A stretch of DNA of 64,000 nt, taken from positions 186,001-250,000 of the forward strand of contig NZ_JAOWIF010000035.1 in assembly GCF_030332225.1 (NCBI RefSeq), given 5' to 3'. This stretch comes from Citrobacter sp. Cu233 (lineage in GTDB: Bacteria; Pseudomonadota; Gammaproteobacteria; Enterobacterales; Enterobacteriaceae). Both the position numbers and the translations under genes were made by a program. Below the pieces are notes generated by a model, which ran no database searches, was not told the origin of the DNA, and saw only the letters and a program-made list of their open reading frames with translations. Shown in pieces: positions 52,047-62,876 of the stretch (its first letter is position 1; every line of letters begins with the position of its first letter).

Positions 52047-52376
52047 TTACTCCGCCGGAGAGGGGGTCGCCTCACCCAGTTTCTTTTCCAAATCTGCTAC
52101 CCGCGCCTGAAGCTGGGTCAGGGAAGAGTCAACACTCTGACTTTGCATGCCCCACCCACGCTCCGGGCGATAAAGCGTTGCCCAGATCCATAAAAAAGGC
52201 CAAATCACATGCAATGTAAACAAACTTACCCAGCCAGCAACATGTATTGCATCGGCATGTGGATGGTTACGTTTTTTTGCGATTAAATAAGGGATATCAT
52301 GCAAAATAATAACCCCATAAAAAATAACCAGGAATACAAAGATAAGCACTCCTAGTGCAAAATAATCAAGAAACAT
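52047..52376 (-). CDS. yiaW: DUF3302 inner-membrane protein YiaW
   Basis: 109 residues: TM helix 1-25 ([20 protein letters not shown]), a basic loop, TM helix about 50-75, and a C-terminal amphipathic coil. Paralogue of YibI. Always paired with a YiaV/YibH-type fusion protein, so likely a complex partner. No ribosome-site anomaly. Confidence 0.92.
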   Translation of the reverse strand: MFLDYFALGVLIFVFLVIFYGVIILHDIPYLIAKKRNHPHADAIHVAGWVSLFTLHVIWPFLWIWATLYRPERGWGMQSQSVDSSLTQLQARVADLEKKLGEATPSPAE

Positions 52377-52570
52377 ATTTGCCTCAGAGATTTAAAATTA
52401 ATAATTTCGGATGCTGATTGTTTTCAACAATAGAGTTGATAATACTAGTGGCATGACCAGATCGCATGCAATGGTCTTATTTATATAACGATATATGAGT
52501 TTATATATACCTGCAGAAATGCGGAAGGCCCGGCTCGCTATGCGATACCGGGCAATGATATGACATGAGA

Positions 52571-54109
52571 TTAAAACAGTCCCAGCGGTTTATCCGAGTA
52601 GCTCACCAACAGGCACTTGGTTTGCTGATAATGCTCGAGCATCATTTTGTGTGTCTCGCGCCCGATGCCCGACTGCTTATAGCCGCCGAACGCGGCATGG
52701 GCCGGGTAAGCGTGGTAACAGTTGGTCCAGACACGGCCTGCCTGAATACCGCGTCCCATCTTGTATGCTAAATTACCGTTGCGACTCCAGACGCCGGCGC
52801 CTAGCCCATATTGCGTGTCATTGGCGATTTCCAGCGCCTCATCCATGGTTTTAAAGGTAGTGACCGCCAGTACCGGGCCAAAGATCTCCTCCTGAAAAAC
52901 ACGCATGTTGTTCTTACCGAACAGAATGGTAGGTTCGAGGTAGTAGCCTTCTTTTAGCTCACCCTCCAGCTGCTTACGCCGTCCACCGGTCAGAACATCC
53001 GCCCCTTCTTTCTTACCAATATCGATGTAATTCAGAATGGTTTCCAGTTGACCATGGGAAACCTGCGCCCCCATTTGTGTGATGCTGTCTAGCGGGTTGC
53101 CGCTGCGGATACTCTCTACGCGACGAATCGCTCTTTCCATGAAACGTTCGTAAATAGATTCCTGTACCAGTGCGCGGCTTGGGCAGGTACATACCTCACC
53201 CTGGTTAAATGCAAATAACGCGAAGCCTTCCAGCGCCTTGTCGAAGAACGCATCTTCTTCATCCATCACATCAGCAAAGAAGATATTTGGCGACTTACCG
53301 CCCAGTTCCAGCGTGACCGGGATGATGTTTTGCGTTGCGTACTGCATGATCTGCTGCCCGACTTCCGTCGAACCGGTAAACGCCACTTTCGCAATGCGTT
53401 TTGACGTTGCCAGATACTCCCCGATTTCCCCACCCGCACCGTTGACCACGTTCACCACGCCCGGCGGGAGCAAATCACCGATGACTTCCATCAGCAGCAG
53501 GACCGACAGCGGCGTCAGACGCGCAGGTTTGAGTACTACGCAGTTCCCCGCCGCCAGCGCAGGCGCCATCTTCCAACTCGCCATCAGCAGTGGGAAGTTC
53601 CACGGAATAATTTGCCCTACCACGCCAAGAGGTTCGTGGAAGTGATACGCCACAGTGTCGCTATCAACTTCACTGATTCCCCCTTCCTGTGCGCGAATAC
53701 AGGAAGCGAAGTAGCGGAAATGGTCAATGGCCAGCGGCACGTCAGCGGCGCTGGTTTCGCGAATCGGTTTGCCGTTATCCCAGGTTTCTGCGGTGGCCAA
53801 CAGCTCCAGGTTTTGCTCCATACGGTCGGCAATTTTGAACAGAATCGCCGCCCTGTCCTGCACCGAGGTATGTGCCCACTGCTCTTTAACTTTATGCGCA
53901 GCATCCAGTGCCAGGTCGATATCCTTTTTGCCGGAAGAGGCCACTTCGCACAGTAATTGCCCGGTGACTGGCGTCAGATTCTGGTAATACTCACCGTCCA
54001 CCGGTGCGACCCAGTCGCCGCCGATAAAGTTATCGTATCGCGCCTTTAACTTCAGGGGGTAACCATACTCGCCGGGATAAATACGCGTTGAAGGGGGGTT
54101 ATTGGTCAT
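52571..54109 (-). CDS. aldB: aldehyde dehydrogenase B
   Basis: 512-residue NADP-dependent aldehyde dehydrogenase. Catalytic Cys in [15 protein letters not shown], Glu in [11 protein letters not shown], and coenzyme motif FTGSTEVGQ. Oxidises acetaldehyde and related aldehydes during stationary phase (CRP and RpoS dependent in E. coli). Length equals E. coli. yiaY, upstream in E. coli, is decayed here. Confidence 0.97.
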   Translation of the reverse strand: MTNNPPSTRIYPGEYGYPLKLKARYDNFIGGDWVAPVDGEYYQNLTPVTGQLLCEVASSGKKDIDLALDAAHKVKEQWAHTSVQDRAAILFKIADRMEQNLELLATAETWDNGKPIRETSAADVPLAIDHFRYFASCIRAQEGGISEVDSDTVAYHFHEPLGVVGQIIPWNFPLLMASWKMAPALAAGNCVVLKPARLTPLSVLLLMEVIGDLLPPGVVNVVNGAGGEIGEYLATSKRIAKVAFTGSTEVGQQIMQYATQNIIPVTLELGGKSPNIFFADVMDEEDAFFDKALEGFALFAFNQGEVCTCPSRALVQESIYERFMERAIRRVESIRSGNPLDSITQMGAQVSHGQLETILNYIDIGKKEGADVLTGGRRKQLEGELKEGYYLEPTILFGKNNMRVFQEEIFGPVLAVTTFKTMDEALEIANDTQYGLGAGVWSRNGNLAYKMGRGIQAGRVWTNCYHAYPAHAAFGGYKQSGIGRETHKMMLEHYQQTKCLLVSYSDKPLGLF

Positions 54110-54201
54110 GACCGTCTCCTTGCTGTAGGGGTATTACAAAGGTAGACGGGACTGGCGAATTATTCGCCAGCCTTTTACGGCTTTACGACAGATATCACGA
54201 A

Positions 54202-54562
54202 TTACATTGCTGCGCGGTAGATCGCCATGATGTCCTCATGGGTCGCCTGGATCGGGTTAGTAAAGCCACAGGCATCTTTCAGGGCATTGGTCGCCAGCAC
54301 AGCAAAGTCTTCTTCCTTAACGTTCAGCTCACGCAAACCTGCCGGAATTTTCACTTTCTGGGCCAGTTTGCGGATTGCCGCGGCGTAACATGCTTATCCA
54401 CAATCGCCATTTTGATGTGGCGTACTTCGTCGGTAATGATGCCAAAACGGGTCATTTCAGATGCCGTTCCTGCAGCGCTTTTTGAATTTCACTCGCCATA
54501 CCGAGTTTCGCCAGCATGGCATCCGTGGCAATTAACGTACGACGAAATCCATATTCTGCCAT
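54202..54562 (-). pseudogene. yiaY: yiaY iron-alcohol dehydrogenase, multiply deleted
   Basis: Three separate pieces of the 383-residue YiaY are fused. First, [20 protein letters not shown] (about residues 27-63), ending in TGA. Then the piece [20 protein letters not shown] (about 147-170). Then, in another frame, the C-terminal AIRKLAQKV...AIYRAAM. The first 25 residues are missing and two internal deletions removed the catalytic domain. Not functional. Confidence 0.9.
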
Positions 54563-54662
54563 TGTACGATCCTTAATTACTCAAAAGAGCCAGGAAGCAT
54601 ACGAGTGATAATCCCAACAAAATATGATCGTGGTTGTTATTTTAATAGCATCAGAAATTAAA

Positions 54663-54694
54663 AAGCACATTAGTGTTCGTAACCTAATGTGCTT
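54663..54694 (-). terminator. terminator downstream of selB
   Basis: AAGCACATTAG / CTAATGTGCTT perfect 11-bp stem with a 10-base loop; A/T-rich flanks on both sides, so it may serve both selB and yiaY directions. Confidence 0.8.
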
Positions 54695-54751
54695 ATTTAA
54701 ATCAATGTTTATTTTGTATTAATTCATCTTATTCCCGAATTAATTATTTCG

Positions 54752-56596
54752 TTACTTTTCAGGGAACAATAATGCATCGCGTAATAAATGATCATTTCCC
54801 CGACGACGAGTAAAGCCGATACGGTCAAAATATTCCAGAATCTGGATAGCCAGTTTGCGTCCGACATTGAGTCTGTCGCGAAAATCGGCAGCGCAGGTCG
54901 ACCCTCTTTCCTGATCCAGTTCGCGGATCAGATTCGCAAAGGCCACAATCCGATCGTTACGGTAGTAGCGATCTTTGACGATCGCCGTAATAATGCCTTG
55001 CTGCGCCGCCTGCCGTAGCGCCAGACGCATCGCCTGCTCGTCCGTAGCCGTGGTTTTCGCCAGATCTCGCACCCACCACGGCTCATCACCAAACAGAGGT
55101 TCTACTTTTTGCCAGATAGCCCGCTGCTCATCGCTGAAACCGGCCTTATGATCTGGCAAATGTAACCAGCCATGATGGCTATGAATAGCACCGCTATCGC
55201 GCATCTTTTCAATCAGCAGCAGGACCAGCGCTTCATCTTCCATCGGCAGGGCCATACGACGCAGGCGTTCACGTCCAGGCCCTGGCTCATCACGATGTTG
55301 CTCATGGTAGGTCGCCAGCGTATCCAGAATCTTACGTTGCCAGCGTGCAGCAACGGGCGCATTCAACAGACTATACCCGGCGCGAATAAATCCATGTTGC
55401 TCAATCAACGGACGCATGCCGTCACCATTGAGCTGGCGTGCCCACGCGAAATCGGGAATGTTCACCGCGCCGCGCGTCAAATGCAATGCCAGCGCTTCAC
55501 CATTATTCTGTGCACTTTCCAGCGCCGACAGCCACTGTAAATACTCCGGCTTACGCTTCCCACGACGCGGTGGATTCAGTGTCACAACACGTGCGCCTGC
55601 CAGCGTCGTACGGGCAGAAATATCACGCAGCACCAGCCTGTCGTTATCAGCCAGCCACAGCGGTGTATCAAACACCAGTTCCGCCAGCGTCCCTTCGAGC
55701 AATGAGATGCGACCGGTCACATGGCTGGCTGCGTGGTGGATATGTAGCGGCTGCCACTGCATCAGGGGGGCCGAGTGTTCTAAAGAGACAATGACGCGTG
55801 AAAAGGCCTCCGGCGGCGCATCAGCAAGCAACCAGTCACCACGGTTAATCTCTTCTTTTTCCGCATCACCGGCAATGTTCAGCGCAATTCGCTGTCCGGC
55901 GTGAGCATGTTCGGTCGGCTGATTTTGCGCATGCAGGCTACGTACGCGCATCGGTTTGTTAACCCCGGTCAGCCACAACGCATCCCCGACGTTCACTTCT
56001 CCGCTGAGCGCCGTTCCCGTGACGACCAGACCTGCGCCTTTTACCGTGAAAGCGCGGTCAATGGCCAGGCGGAAGGTGTGATCGCGGGCCAGCTCACGCG
56101 GCGTCAACTGTAGCAAATGGTCACGCAGCGCTTCGATACCACGGCCTTCACTGGCGGCCGTCACGAACAGTATCGCATCGGCAAAACCATAGTTACCCAG
56201 CGTGGTTTGCACTTCAGCACGTACTTCGTCAATGCGTGCTTCATCGACGCGATCGGCTTTGGTCAGCGCCACGGTAAGCTGTGGGTTGCCTGTCAGTTGC
56301 AGGATTTGCAAGTGTTCACGCGTTTGCGCCATCACGCCATCATCACAGGCCACCACCAGCAGCGCGTGGTCGATACCACCGACACCCGCCAGCATGTTGG
56401 ACAGAAACTTTTCGTGGCCAGGGACATCGATAAATCCCAGTACCCGCCCATCCGGCTGCGGCCAGTAGGCATAGCCGAGGTCGATAGTCATGCCGCGCTT
56501 TTTTTCTTCCGGCAGTCGGTCGGCATTCACGCCGGTAATCGCCTGTAATAACGTTGTTTTTCCGTGGTCAACGTGTCCGGCGGTTGCAATAATCAT
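54752..56596 (-). CDS. selB: selenocysteine-specific elongation factor SelB
   Basis: 614 residues. EF-Tu-like GTPase domain at the N-terminus ([21 protein letters not shown]), domains 2 and 3, and four C-terminal winged helices that bind the SECIS hairpin. It brings Sec-tRNA to UGA codons of formate dehydrogenases. Its start overlaps selA by 4 bp. Confidence 0.97.
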   Translation of the reverse strand: MIIATAGHVDHGKTTLLQAITGVNADRLPEEKKRGMTIDLGYAYWPQPDGRVLGFIDVPGHEKFLSNMLAGVGGIDHALLVVACDDGVMAQTREHLQILQLTGNPQLTVALTKADRVDEARIDEVRAEVQTTLGNYGFADAILFVTAASEGRGIEALRDHLLQLTPRELARDHTFRLAIDRAFTVKGAGLVVTGTALSGEVNVGDALWLTGVNKPMRVRSLHAQNQPTEHAHAGQRIALNIAGDAEKEEINRGDWLLADAPPEAFSRVIVSLEHSAPLMQWQPLHIHHAASHVTGRISLLEGTLAELVFDTPLWLADNDRLVLRDISARTTLAGARVVTLNPPRRGKRKPEYLQWLSALESAQNNGEALALHLTRGAVNIPDFAWARQLNGDGMRPLIEQHGFIRAGYSLLNAPVAARWQRKILDTLATYHEQHRDEPGPGRERLRRMALPMEDEALVLLLIEKMRDSGAIHSHHGWLHLPDHKAGFSDEQRAIWQKVEPLFGDEPWWVRDLAKTTATDEQAMRLALRQAAQQGIITAIVKDRYYRNDRIVAFANLIRELDQERGSTCAADFRDRLNVGRKLAIQILEYFDRIGFTRRRGNDHLLRDALLFPEK

Positions 56597-57984
56597 TTCA
56601 GCATCATCTCCATAAACCGGGTCTCGTCTTCAAGGCAGCGCAGATCCAGCCACAAGCGACCATCATAAATTCGCCCAATGACCGGCACGGGCAGCAGACG
56701 CCAGCGGGCGGCCAGCGCTTCGAGGCGGCTTCCACGCCCGTCATGCGGGGCAAAGGTTAATGCCGCGCTCGGCAGCCTATCAACCGGTAACGAGCCGCTG
56801 CCAATCTGCGACAGGCAAGGCATGACATTCAACGCAAACTCGGCACCATAATGTTCTGTCAGTTGTGCTTGTAATCGTAGTGCCTGCTCGTGGATCGCCT
56901 CTTTCGTGCGGGTGAGCTGGCGTAGTGTTGGCAATTTCTCCGCCAGCGCTTCTGGGTGCAGATAGAGCCGCAGCGTGGCTTCCAGCGCTGCCAACGTCAT
57001 TTTATCAGCCCGTAATGCACGTTTCAGTGGGTGTCGTTGTAAGCGGGCGATCATCTCTTTTTTACCCACAATAATGCCAGCCTGCGGCCCGCCCAACAGC
57101 TTGTCACCAGAGAAACTCACCAGGCTCACACCGGCGGCAATGAGCTGCTGCGGCATCGGCTCCTGCGGCAAACCATACTGACTGAGATCGACCAGCGAGC
57201 CGCTACCCAGATCCGCCACTACCGGCACATCCAGCTCCTGACCAATAGCGGCCAACTCAGTTTCATCCACCGCTTTCGTAAAGCCTTCAATGCTGTAATT
57301 ACTGGTATGTACCTTCATCAGCAGGCCCGTATTTTCATTAACCGCCTGGCGATAATCACTGGCATGGGTACGGTTGGTGGTGCCAACCTCGCGCAGGATA
57401 CATCCAGCCTGAGACATCACGTCGGGAATACGAAACGCGCCGCCAATTTCGACCAGCTCGCCGCGTGATACCACCACGTCTTTGCCCGCCGCGGTGGCCG
57501 CCAGCATCAGCAGAACCGCAGCAGCATTATTATTGACGATACAGGCATCCTCCGCGCCGGTCAGGCGGCAGAGTAAATCCGCCAGCGCCCGGTCGCGATG
57601 TCCACGCCCGGCATCAGTCAGGCTGTATTCCAGCGTCACCGGCGTACGCATCGCCTGCACCACCGCAGCAATCGCCTCCTCAGCTTGTGATGCACGCCCA
57701 AGATTGGTATGCAGCACAGTCCCCGTCAGATTAATAACCGGACGCAGTGCACTTTGTGATTCTCGCTCTAGCCGGGCGCTAGCCTCTTGCGCCCAGTCTT
57801 CCCCCCATGCTGGAAGCGCCTGCGTGTCGCGAATCGCCTCTCTGGCTTCATCGAGCATATGACGCAGCAGGTCCACCACGCGGGTATGACCGTGGGACTC
57901 ACGTAAAACCTGGAAGGCGCTATCGCGCAGTAAACGATCGATAGCAGGAAGCTGGCTGTAGAGTGAACGCATGTCGGTTGTCAT
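56593..57984 (-). CDS. selA: L-seryl-tRNA(Sec) selenium transferase SelA
   Basis: 463-residue PLP enzyme that converts Ser-tRNA(Sec) to Sec-tRNA(Sec). PLP Lys295 in [14 protein letters not shown]. Same length as E. coli. First gene of selAB. Confidence 0.97.
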   Translation of the reverse strand: MTTDMRSLYSQLPAIDRLLRDSAFQVLRESHGHTRVVDLLRHMLDEAREAIRDTQALPAWGEDWAQEASARLERESQSALRPVINLTGTVLHTNLGRASQAEEAIAAVVQAMRTPVTLEYSLTDAGRGHRDRALADLLCRLTGAEDACIVNNNAAAVLLMLAATAAGKDVVVSRGELVEIGGAFRIPDVMSQAGCILREVGTTNRTHASDYRQAVNENTGLLMKVHTSNYSIEGFTKAVDETELAAIGQELDVPVVADLGSGSLVDLSQYGLPQEPMPQQLIAAGVSLVSFSGDKLLGGPQAGIIVGKKEMIARLQRHPLKRALRADKMTLAALEATLRLYLHPEALAEKLPTLRQLTRTKEAIHEQALRLQAQLTEHYGAEFALNVMPCLSQIGSGSLPVDRLPSAALTFAPHDGRGSRLEALAARWRLLPVPVIGRIYDGRLWLDLRCLEDETRFMEMMLK

Positions 57985-58082
57985 GAAAGGGCCTGGCTGT
58001 TGGTGGCCCCCTCCACCGTGGAGAGGGATATCGATATGCAGGGGATTGTACCGTGACTTTACTCAGGCGGACATAATACGCA

Positions 58083-58691
58083 TCAAGCCTTTGGCGGTTC
58101 TGTGCGGGCGAAGCTTTCTCGTTGAAAGAGTGTTTCCACCAGTTTGACCAGACGTGGTCGGTCAACACACCAGCCAGGTGCAACCCGACGAAAATTGAGA
58201 TAGCCCACAGCACAGGCAATCGCAATCGTTGCCAGATTAACCGTATCCGTTTTCAGCGTACCGTCCGCCAGATAACCTTCCAGCACATCCAGGCTGCGGG
58301 TAATTTTTTCGCGCTGGCGTAGCAATTCAGTTTCTGACTGCTGCGCAGCGGGGCGCGCCTGCTCACGTACCGACACCAACCCGGCATCCATAATACCGTC
58401 CGCCAGTGCTTCCAGTTGCCGTACTTTCAGCGCTGCCAGCGGCTCACGCGGAAGCATAGCGGGTGCAATATCCAACAGCTCTATATATTCAGCAATGATC
58501 GGTGAATCAAACCAGTACTCTCCCTCATCAGTGACCAGCGCGGGCACTTTGCCTAACGGGTTATATCGCGCCACGCCGTTTTCCGCGTTATAGGGGAGTT
58601 CATTAACGAATTCGAAGGTGATGCCCTTTTCCAGCAACAGAATAGAAATTTTACGCACAAAAGGGCTGGTATAGCTGCCAATGAGTTTCAT
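58083..58691 (-). CDS. yibF: glutathione S-transferase-like protein YibF
   Basis: 202 residues: thioredoxin-fold N-terminal domain (1-80, [19 protein letters not shown]) and all-helical C-terminal domain. The start is ATG 58691, E. coli length; an ATG at 58820 would overlap yibH. Adds glutathione chemistry of unknown substrate. In the same direction as selAB. Confidence 0.93.
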   Translation of the reverse strand: MKLIGSYTSPFVRKISILLLEKGITFEFVNELPYNAENGVARYNPLGKVPALVTDEGEYWFDSPIIAEYIELLDIAPAMLPREPLAALKVRQLEALADGIMDAGLVSVREQARPAAQQSETELLRQREKITRSLDVLEGYLADGTLKTDTVNLATIAIACAVGYLNFRRVAPGWCVDRPRLVKLVETLFQRESFARTEPPKA

Positions 58692-58789
58692 GCCGTGTCC
58701 TTTTTGCCAACAAAAAAGCGGTGTCCAACGAATGTCTGGACACCGCTTAGTATGGCTCAGGCCACGACAAATGGCAGGTGATGACGGTC

Positions 58790-59926
58790 TCAATGATCCA
58801 AATAAAGATAATGCATCCAACTGGTCATACGCAGCAGCACTTTACGCATCACTGACACGTGAGCGAAATGGTCGGAATAGACCGCCACCTGGGCATAGAT
58901 ACCGTCCGGTAGTGCATCCACATCAGCATTGGGAGCCAGCTCAATCGTGGCCAGCACGCCATCGGTACCTGGCACCACCGTCAGGGACTGCAACGCTCCC
59001 TGAGCCTGATAAGAACCGCCTGGCACAACCGGCAGAATGCTGGTGAGCTTGCCGGGGAATACCTGGCCTGGCAGCGCGTTGAAGACGACTTCCGCTTCAT
59101 CACCCGGTTTAAGACGCAGCAGCGAGTTCTGGCGGAATTGCGCCACGATTTGCCGTTTTTGTTCAGGAATAAACACCATCACCGGGCGTAGAGGCAGCGC
59201 GGCGGCGTAGGTCCCGGGCCGAATAAGCACCTGCGTAACATAGCCGTTGCTGGGGGCACGGACGATAGTCTGCTCAAGATTGTATTTGGCTTCAGCGAGC
59301 TGAGCGCGCAGAGACGCGACCTGAGATTGCTCCCCGTTGACCATACTGTCTAACTGACTCTGAATCTGCGTCTGTTCGGCAACAGAGCCTTTTACCAGCG
59401 CATCCTGTGCCAGATAGTTCTGCCGGGCGTTGTCGATATCGCTTTCAGAAAATGGATTAACCTTCGCCTGGCTACCCTTCAAATAGCGTTGATAATCTTT
59501 ATACAGGCGGTCGCGTTCAGCGGAAACGCGGGTGGTATTAGCGACGGCTTCAGAAAGTTGGGCTTTCAGATTGTCGATATTGTGCGTGGCGGTCACCAGG
59601 TCGGCCTGCAGTCGGTCCACTCGCGCCTGATAACGCACGGGATCGAGTTTAAATAACACCTCGCCTTTATTAATCAGCTGATTATTTTTATCTGTCACCT
59701 CACTCACAATTCCCGTGACCTGCGGGGTTACAGGAATTGAAATAACCGCCTTTTGCGCCGTAAAGGTATACGGGTGGTTATAGTTCATTAATAAGATGAG
59801 TCCCGCCACAATAAACACCCCACCTAACGCGGCGGTGGCAAGCGTCCATTGGTTTACCGGAATACGGAATATTTTAAAGATGGCCCAGGCAAATGCCACG
59901 TAAGTCAGGACAATCAACAAATCCAT
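58790..59926 (-). CDS. yibH: HlyD-type membrane fusion protein YibH
   Basis: 378 residues, EmrA-like. N-terminal anchor (about 1-50), lipoyl halves (ITEV-type at about 65-90; [17 protein letters not shown]), long coiled coil between them (about 95-205), C-terminal beta domain. Start MDLLIV at ATG 59926. Paralogue of YiaV at 50905. Three bases after yibI. Confidence 0.93.
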   Translation of the reverse strand: MDLLIVLTYVAFAWAIFKIFRIPVNQWTLATAALGGVFIVAGLILLMNYNHPYTFTAQKAVISIPVTPQVTGIVSEVTDKNNQLINKGEVLFKLDPVRYQARVDRLQADLVTATHNIDNLKAQLSEAVANTTRVSAERDRLYKDYQRYLKGSQAKVNPFSESDIDNARQNYLAQDALVKGSVAEQTQIQSQLDSMVNGEQSQVASLRAQLAEAKYNLEQTIVRAPSNGYVTQVLIRPGTYAAALPLRPVMVFIPEQKRQIVAQFRQNSLLRLKPGDEAEVVFNALPGQVFPGKLTSILPVVPGGSYQAQGALQSLTVVPGTDGVLATIELAPNADVDALPDGIYAQVAVYSDHFAHVSVMRKVLLRMTSWMHYLYLDH

Positions 59927-59928
59927 GA

Positions 59929-60291
59929 TCAAATCTCCGGAAAGGTGGAGTTATCGTCTTTTTTCTCCCCATCCAGTCTTTTTTCCAACTGGGTGATACG
60001 CGTAGCCAGCGCGGCAATTTCAGGGTCAGGTTCCTTCCCGGTCGGCGTAATGTGTGACTGCATCCCCCAGCCTCGTTCTGGCTGATAGAGCGTGGCCCAG
60101 ATCCACAGGAACGGCCAGATAACATGCAGTGTAAAAAGACTCACCCAACCCGCCGTATGGATGGCATCGGCATGGGGATGGTTACGCTTCTTAGCCATGT
60201 TATAGGGAATATCATGGATGGCGATGATTCCGTAAAACAGAACCAGAAAAACGAAGATCAGCACACCTAACGCGAAATAGTTTAGAAACAT
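59929..60291 (-). CDS. yibI: DUF3302 inner-membrane protein YibI
   Basis: 120 residues, two TM helices (1-25 and about 50-75), C-terminal charged coil. Paralogue of YiaW. Coupled to yibH; both face away from mtlA. Confidence 0.92.
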   Translation of the reverse strand: MFLNYFALGVLIFVFLVLFYGIIAIHDIPYNMAKKRNHPHADAIHTAGWVSLFTLHVIWPFLWIWATLYQPERGWGMQSHITPTGKEPDPEIAALATRITQLEKRLDGEKKDDNSTFPEI

Positions 60292-60824
60292 ACCCGCCTC
60301 GTATTCACGCTAATCAGAGCTTTCAATTGCAGGCAGCCGAAAGGAGTCATGGCTGGTAATTTGAACATAATTGCAGTTCGTCATTTCCGCCATACCACCA
60401 GGGTATAAATTTGCAGGTTGACGGCTCGCGAGGTAGCGGCAAGAAATGGGTGATGAAACAGAATCCGCGCAAGATCACACCAGGAGAAATCCAGACAAAT
60501 ATTTATTGCGAAGTAGATCACAAATACCCAACAAACAGTCAAAGCAAAAACGTGAACAACTTCACATTTAAGTGCCTTTTACAGCCCATTCTCGGGTGGT
60601 GATGTTTTTTTATACCGGTAATTTGTGATCAAAATCACATTAAGTAATACCGTGAACCCTATATTTACGTGATACTGATCACATTAAAAGTCGTCGACTG
60701 GACAGTTGAACGATTCAGTGCCAGATTTCGCAGTATCTACAGGGTCCGGCTACCTCCTGCCGCTACATTAACAAACCTCGGGCTTTCAGCCTGCGCGATA
60801 GCAAACATAAGAAGGGGTGTTTTT
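60292..60824 (+). promoter_or_regulatory. mtlA upstream region with four CRP sites
   Basis: 533 bp without a gene, between the divergent yibI and mtlA. CRP-type sites: TGCGA-N6-TCACA (60507-60522), CGTGA-N6-TCACA (60551-60566), TGTGA-N6-TCACA exact (60624-60639) and CGTGA-N6-TCACA (60668-60683). The spacing between neighbours (about 44, 73, 44) and the number fit the multi-CRP mtl promoter of E. coli. Confidence 0.82.
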
Positions 60825-62738
60825 ATGTCATCCGATATTAAGATCAAGGTGCAAAGCTTTGGTCGATTCCTCAGCAACATGGTGATGCCGAATATCGGCG
60901 CGTTTATCGCGTGGGGTATTATCACCGCATTATTCATTCCGACAGGGTGGTTGCCGAACGAAACGCTGGCGAAGCTGGTCGGCCCGATGATCACCTATCT
61001 GCTGCCGCTGTTGATCGGTTATACCGGTGGTAAGCTGGTTGGCGGCGATCGCGGCGGTGTCGTCGGCGCTATCACCACCATGGGCGTGATCGTCGGTGCG
61101 GATATGCCGATGTTCCTCGGTGCAATGATCGCCGGTCCTCTGGGCGGCTGGGCTATCAAACACTTTGACCGCTGGGTAGACGGTAAGATCAAATCCGGCT
61201 TTGAGATGCTGGTGAATAACTTCTCCGCCGGCATCATCGGGATGATCCTCGCCATTCTGGCCTTCCTCGGTATTGGCCCATTGGTTGAAGCCCTGTCCAA
61301 AATTCTGGCGGCCGGCGTTAACTTCATGGTTGTCCACGACATGCTGCCGCTGGCGTCTATCTTCGTTGAACCGGCGAAAATCCTGTTCCTCAACAACGCC
61401 ATCAACCACGGTATTTTCTCACCGCTGGGCATTCAGCAGTCCCATGAGATGGGTAAATCCATCTTCTTCCTGATTGAAGCAAACCCAGGCCCGGGTATGG
61501 GGGTTCTGCTGGCGTACATGTTCTTCGGTCGCGGTAGCGCTAAACAGTCTGCAGGCGGTGCGGCTATCATCCACTTCCTGGGTGGTATTCACGAAATTTA
61601 CTTCCCATACGTGCTGATGAACCCGCGTCTGATCCTGGCCGTTATCCTCGGCGGTATGACTGGCGTATTTACGCTGACTATCCTCAACGGCGGCCTGGTG
61701 TCTCCGGCCTCTCCGGGGTCTATTCTGGCCGTACTGGCAATGACGCCTAAGGGTGCTTACTTCGCCAACATCGCGGCAATTTGTGCGGCAATGGCGGTCT
61801 CCTTTGTGGTCTCGGCGATTCTGCTGAAAACCAGCAAAGTGAAAGAAGAAGACGACATTGAAGCCGCAACCCGTCGTATGAACGACATGAAAGCAGAATC
61901 CAAAGGCGCATCTCCGCTGTCTGCTGGCGATGTCACCAACGACCTGAGCCACGTGCGTAAAATCATCGTTGCCTGCGATGCCGGTATGGGTTCCAGCGCC
62001 ATGGGTGCGGGCGTACTGCGTAAGAAAGTGCAGGATGCCGGTCTGTCGCAGATTTCCGTTACCAACAGCGCAATCAACAATCTGCCGCCGGATGTGGATC
62101 TGGTCATTACCCACCGTGACCTGACCGAACGTGCGATGCGCCAGGTTCCTCAGGCTCAGCACATTTCGCTAACCAACTTCCTCGACAGCGGTCTTTACAC
62201 CAACCTGACTGAGCGTCTGGTCGCTGCACAGCGCCACAACGTTAACGAAGAAAAAGTACGCGATCACCTGAAAGACAGCTTTGATGAGGGTGATAACAAC
62301 CTGTTCAAACTGGGTGCAGAGAATATCTTCCTGGGCCGTAAAGCCGCCAACAAAGAAGAAGCGATTCGCTTTGCCGGTGAGCAACTGGTGAAAGGCGGCT
62401 ATGTTGAGCCAGAATACGTCGAAGCCATGCTGGACCGCGAAAAACTGACCCCAACCTACCTGGGTGAGTCCATTGCGGTGCCACACGGTACGGTGGAAGC
62501 GAAAGACCGCGTGCTGAAAACGGGTGTCGTGTTCTGCCAGTACCCGGAAGGTGTACGCTTCGGTGAAGAAGAAGACGACATTGCCCGTCTGGTCATTGGT
62601 ATCGCCGCACGTAACAACGAGCATATCCAGGTCATCACCAGCCTGACCAACGCCCTGGATGATGAATCGGTGATTGAGCGTCTGACAAAAACCACCAGCG
62701 TGGATGAAGTTCTGGAGCTGCTGGCGGGTCGTAAGTAA
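60825..62738 (+). CDS. mtlA: PTS mannitol-specific EIICBA
   Basis: 637-residue transporter that phosphorylates D-mannitol to mannitol 1-phosphate during uptake. N-terminal EIIC membrane domain (about 1-340), EIIB with phospho-Cys in VACDAGMGSSAMG (about 384) and EIIA with phospho-His in VPHGT (about 554). Start MSSDIKIKVQ at 60825; an open extension to 60669 lies in the CRP-site region and is not coding. Confidence 0.98.
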   Translation: MSSDIKIKVQSFGRFLSNMVMPNIGAFIAWGIITALFIPTGWLPNETLAKLVGPMITYLLPLLIGYTGGKLVGGDRGGVVGAITTMGVIVGADMPMFLGAMIAGPLGGWAIKHFDRWVDGKIKSGFEMLVNNFSAGIIGMILAILAFLGIGPLVEALSKILAAGVNFMVVHDMLPLASIFVEPAKILFLNNAINHGIFSPLGIQQSHEMGKSIFFLIEANPGPGMGVLLAYMFFGRGSAKQSAGGAAIIHFLGGIHEIYFPYVLMNPRLILAVILGGMTGVFTLTILNGGLVSPASPGSILAVLAMTPKGAYFANIAAICAAMAVSFVVSAILLKTSKVKEEDDIEAATRRMNDMKAESKGASPLSAGDVTNDLSHVRKIIVACDAGMGSSAMGAGVLRKKVQDAGLSQISVTNSAINNLPPDVDLVITHRDLTERAMRQVPQAQHISLTNFLDSGLYTNLTERLVAAQRHNVNEEKVRDHLKDSFDEGDNNLFKLGAENIFLGRKAANKEEAIRFAGEQLVKGGYVEPEYVEAMLDREKLTPTYLGESIAVPHGTVEAKDRVLKTGVVFCQYPEGVRFGEEEDDIARLVIGIAARNNEHIQVITSLTNALDDESVIERLTKTTSVDEVLELLAGRK

Positions 62739-62746
62739 ACCCCGTT

Positions 62747-62837
62747 GCCCGATGGCGCTACGCTAATCGGGCCTACGGTTTCCTCTCCCGCAAGGGAGAG
62801 GGTTTGGGTGAGGGGAAATCTATGCAGTCCCTCACCC
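62747..62837 (+). repeat. REP and boxC-like palindromes between mtlA and mtlD
   Basis: A REP unit (CCCGATGGCGCTACGCTAATCGGG), a CCTCTCCC/GGGAGAGG hairpin (62782-62801) and a GGGTGAGGG/CCCTCACCC inverted repeat (62806-62837). They resemble the boxC/REP class. They probably tune mtlA relative to mtlD mRNA levels. Confidence 0.72.
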
Positions 62838-62876
62838 CAGCCCTCTTGGGTAAAAACATTAATGAAGGTTAATACT

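Noticed and set aside
60669-60824. Extended mtlA start at 60669.
   Set aside because: It would place coding sequence over CRP sites and the promoter; ATG 60825 gives the exact 637-residue protein.
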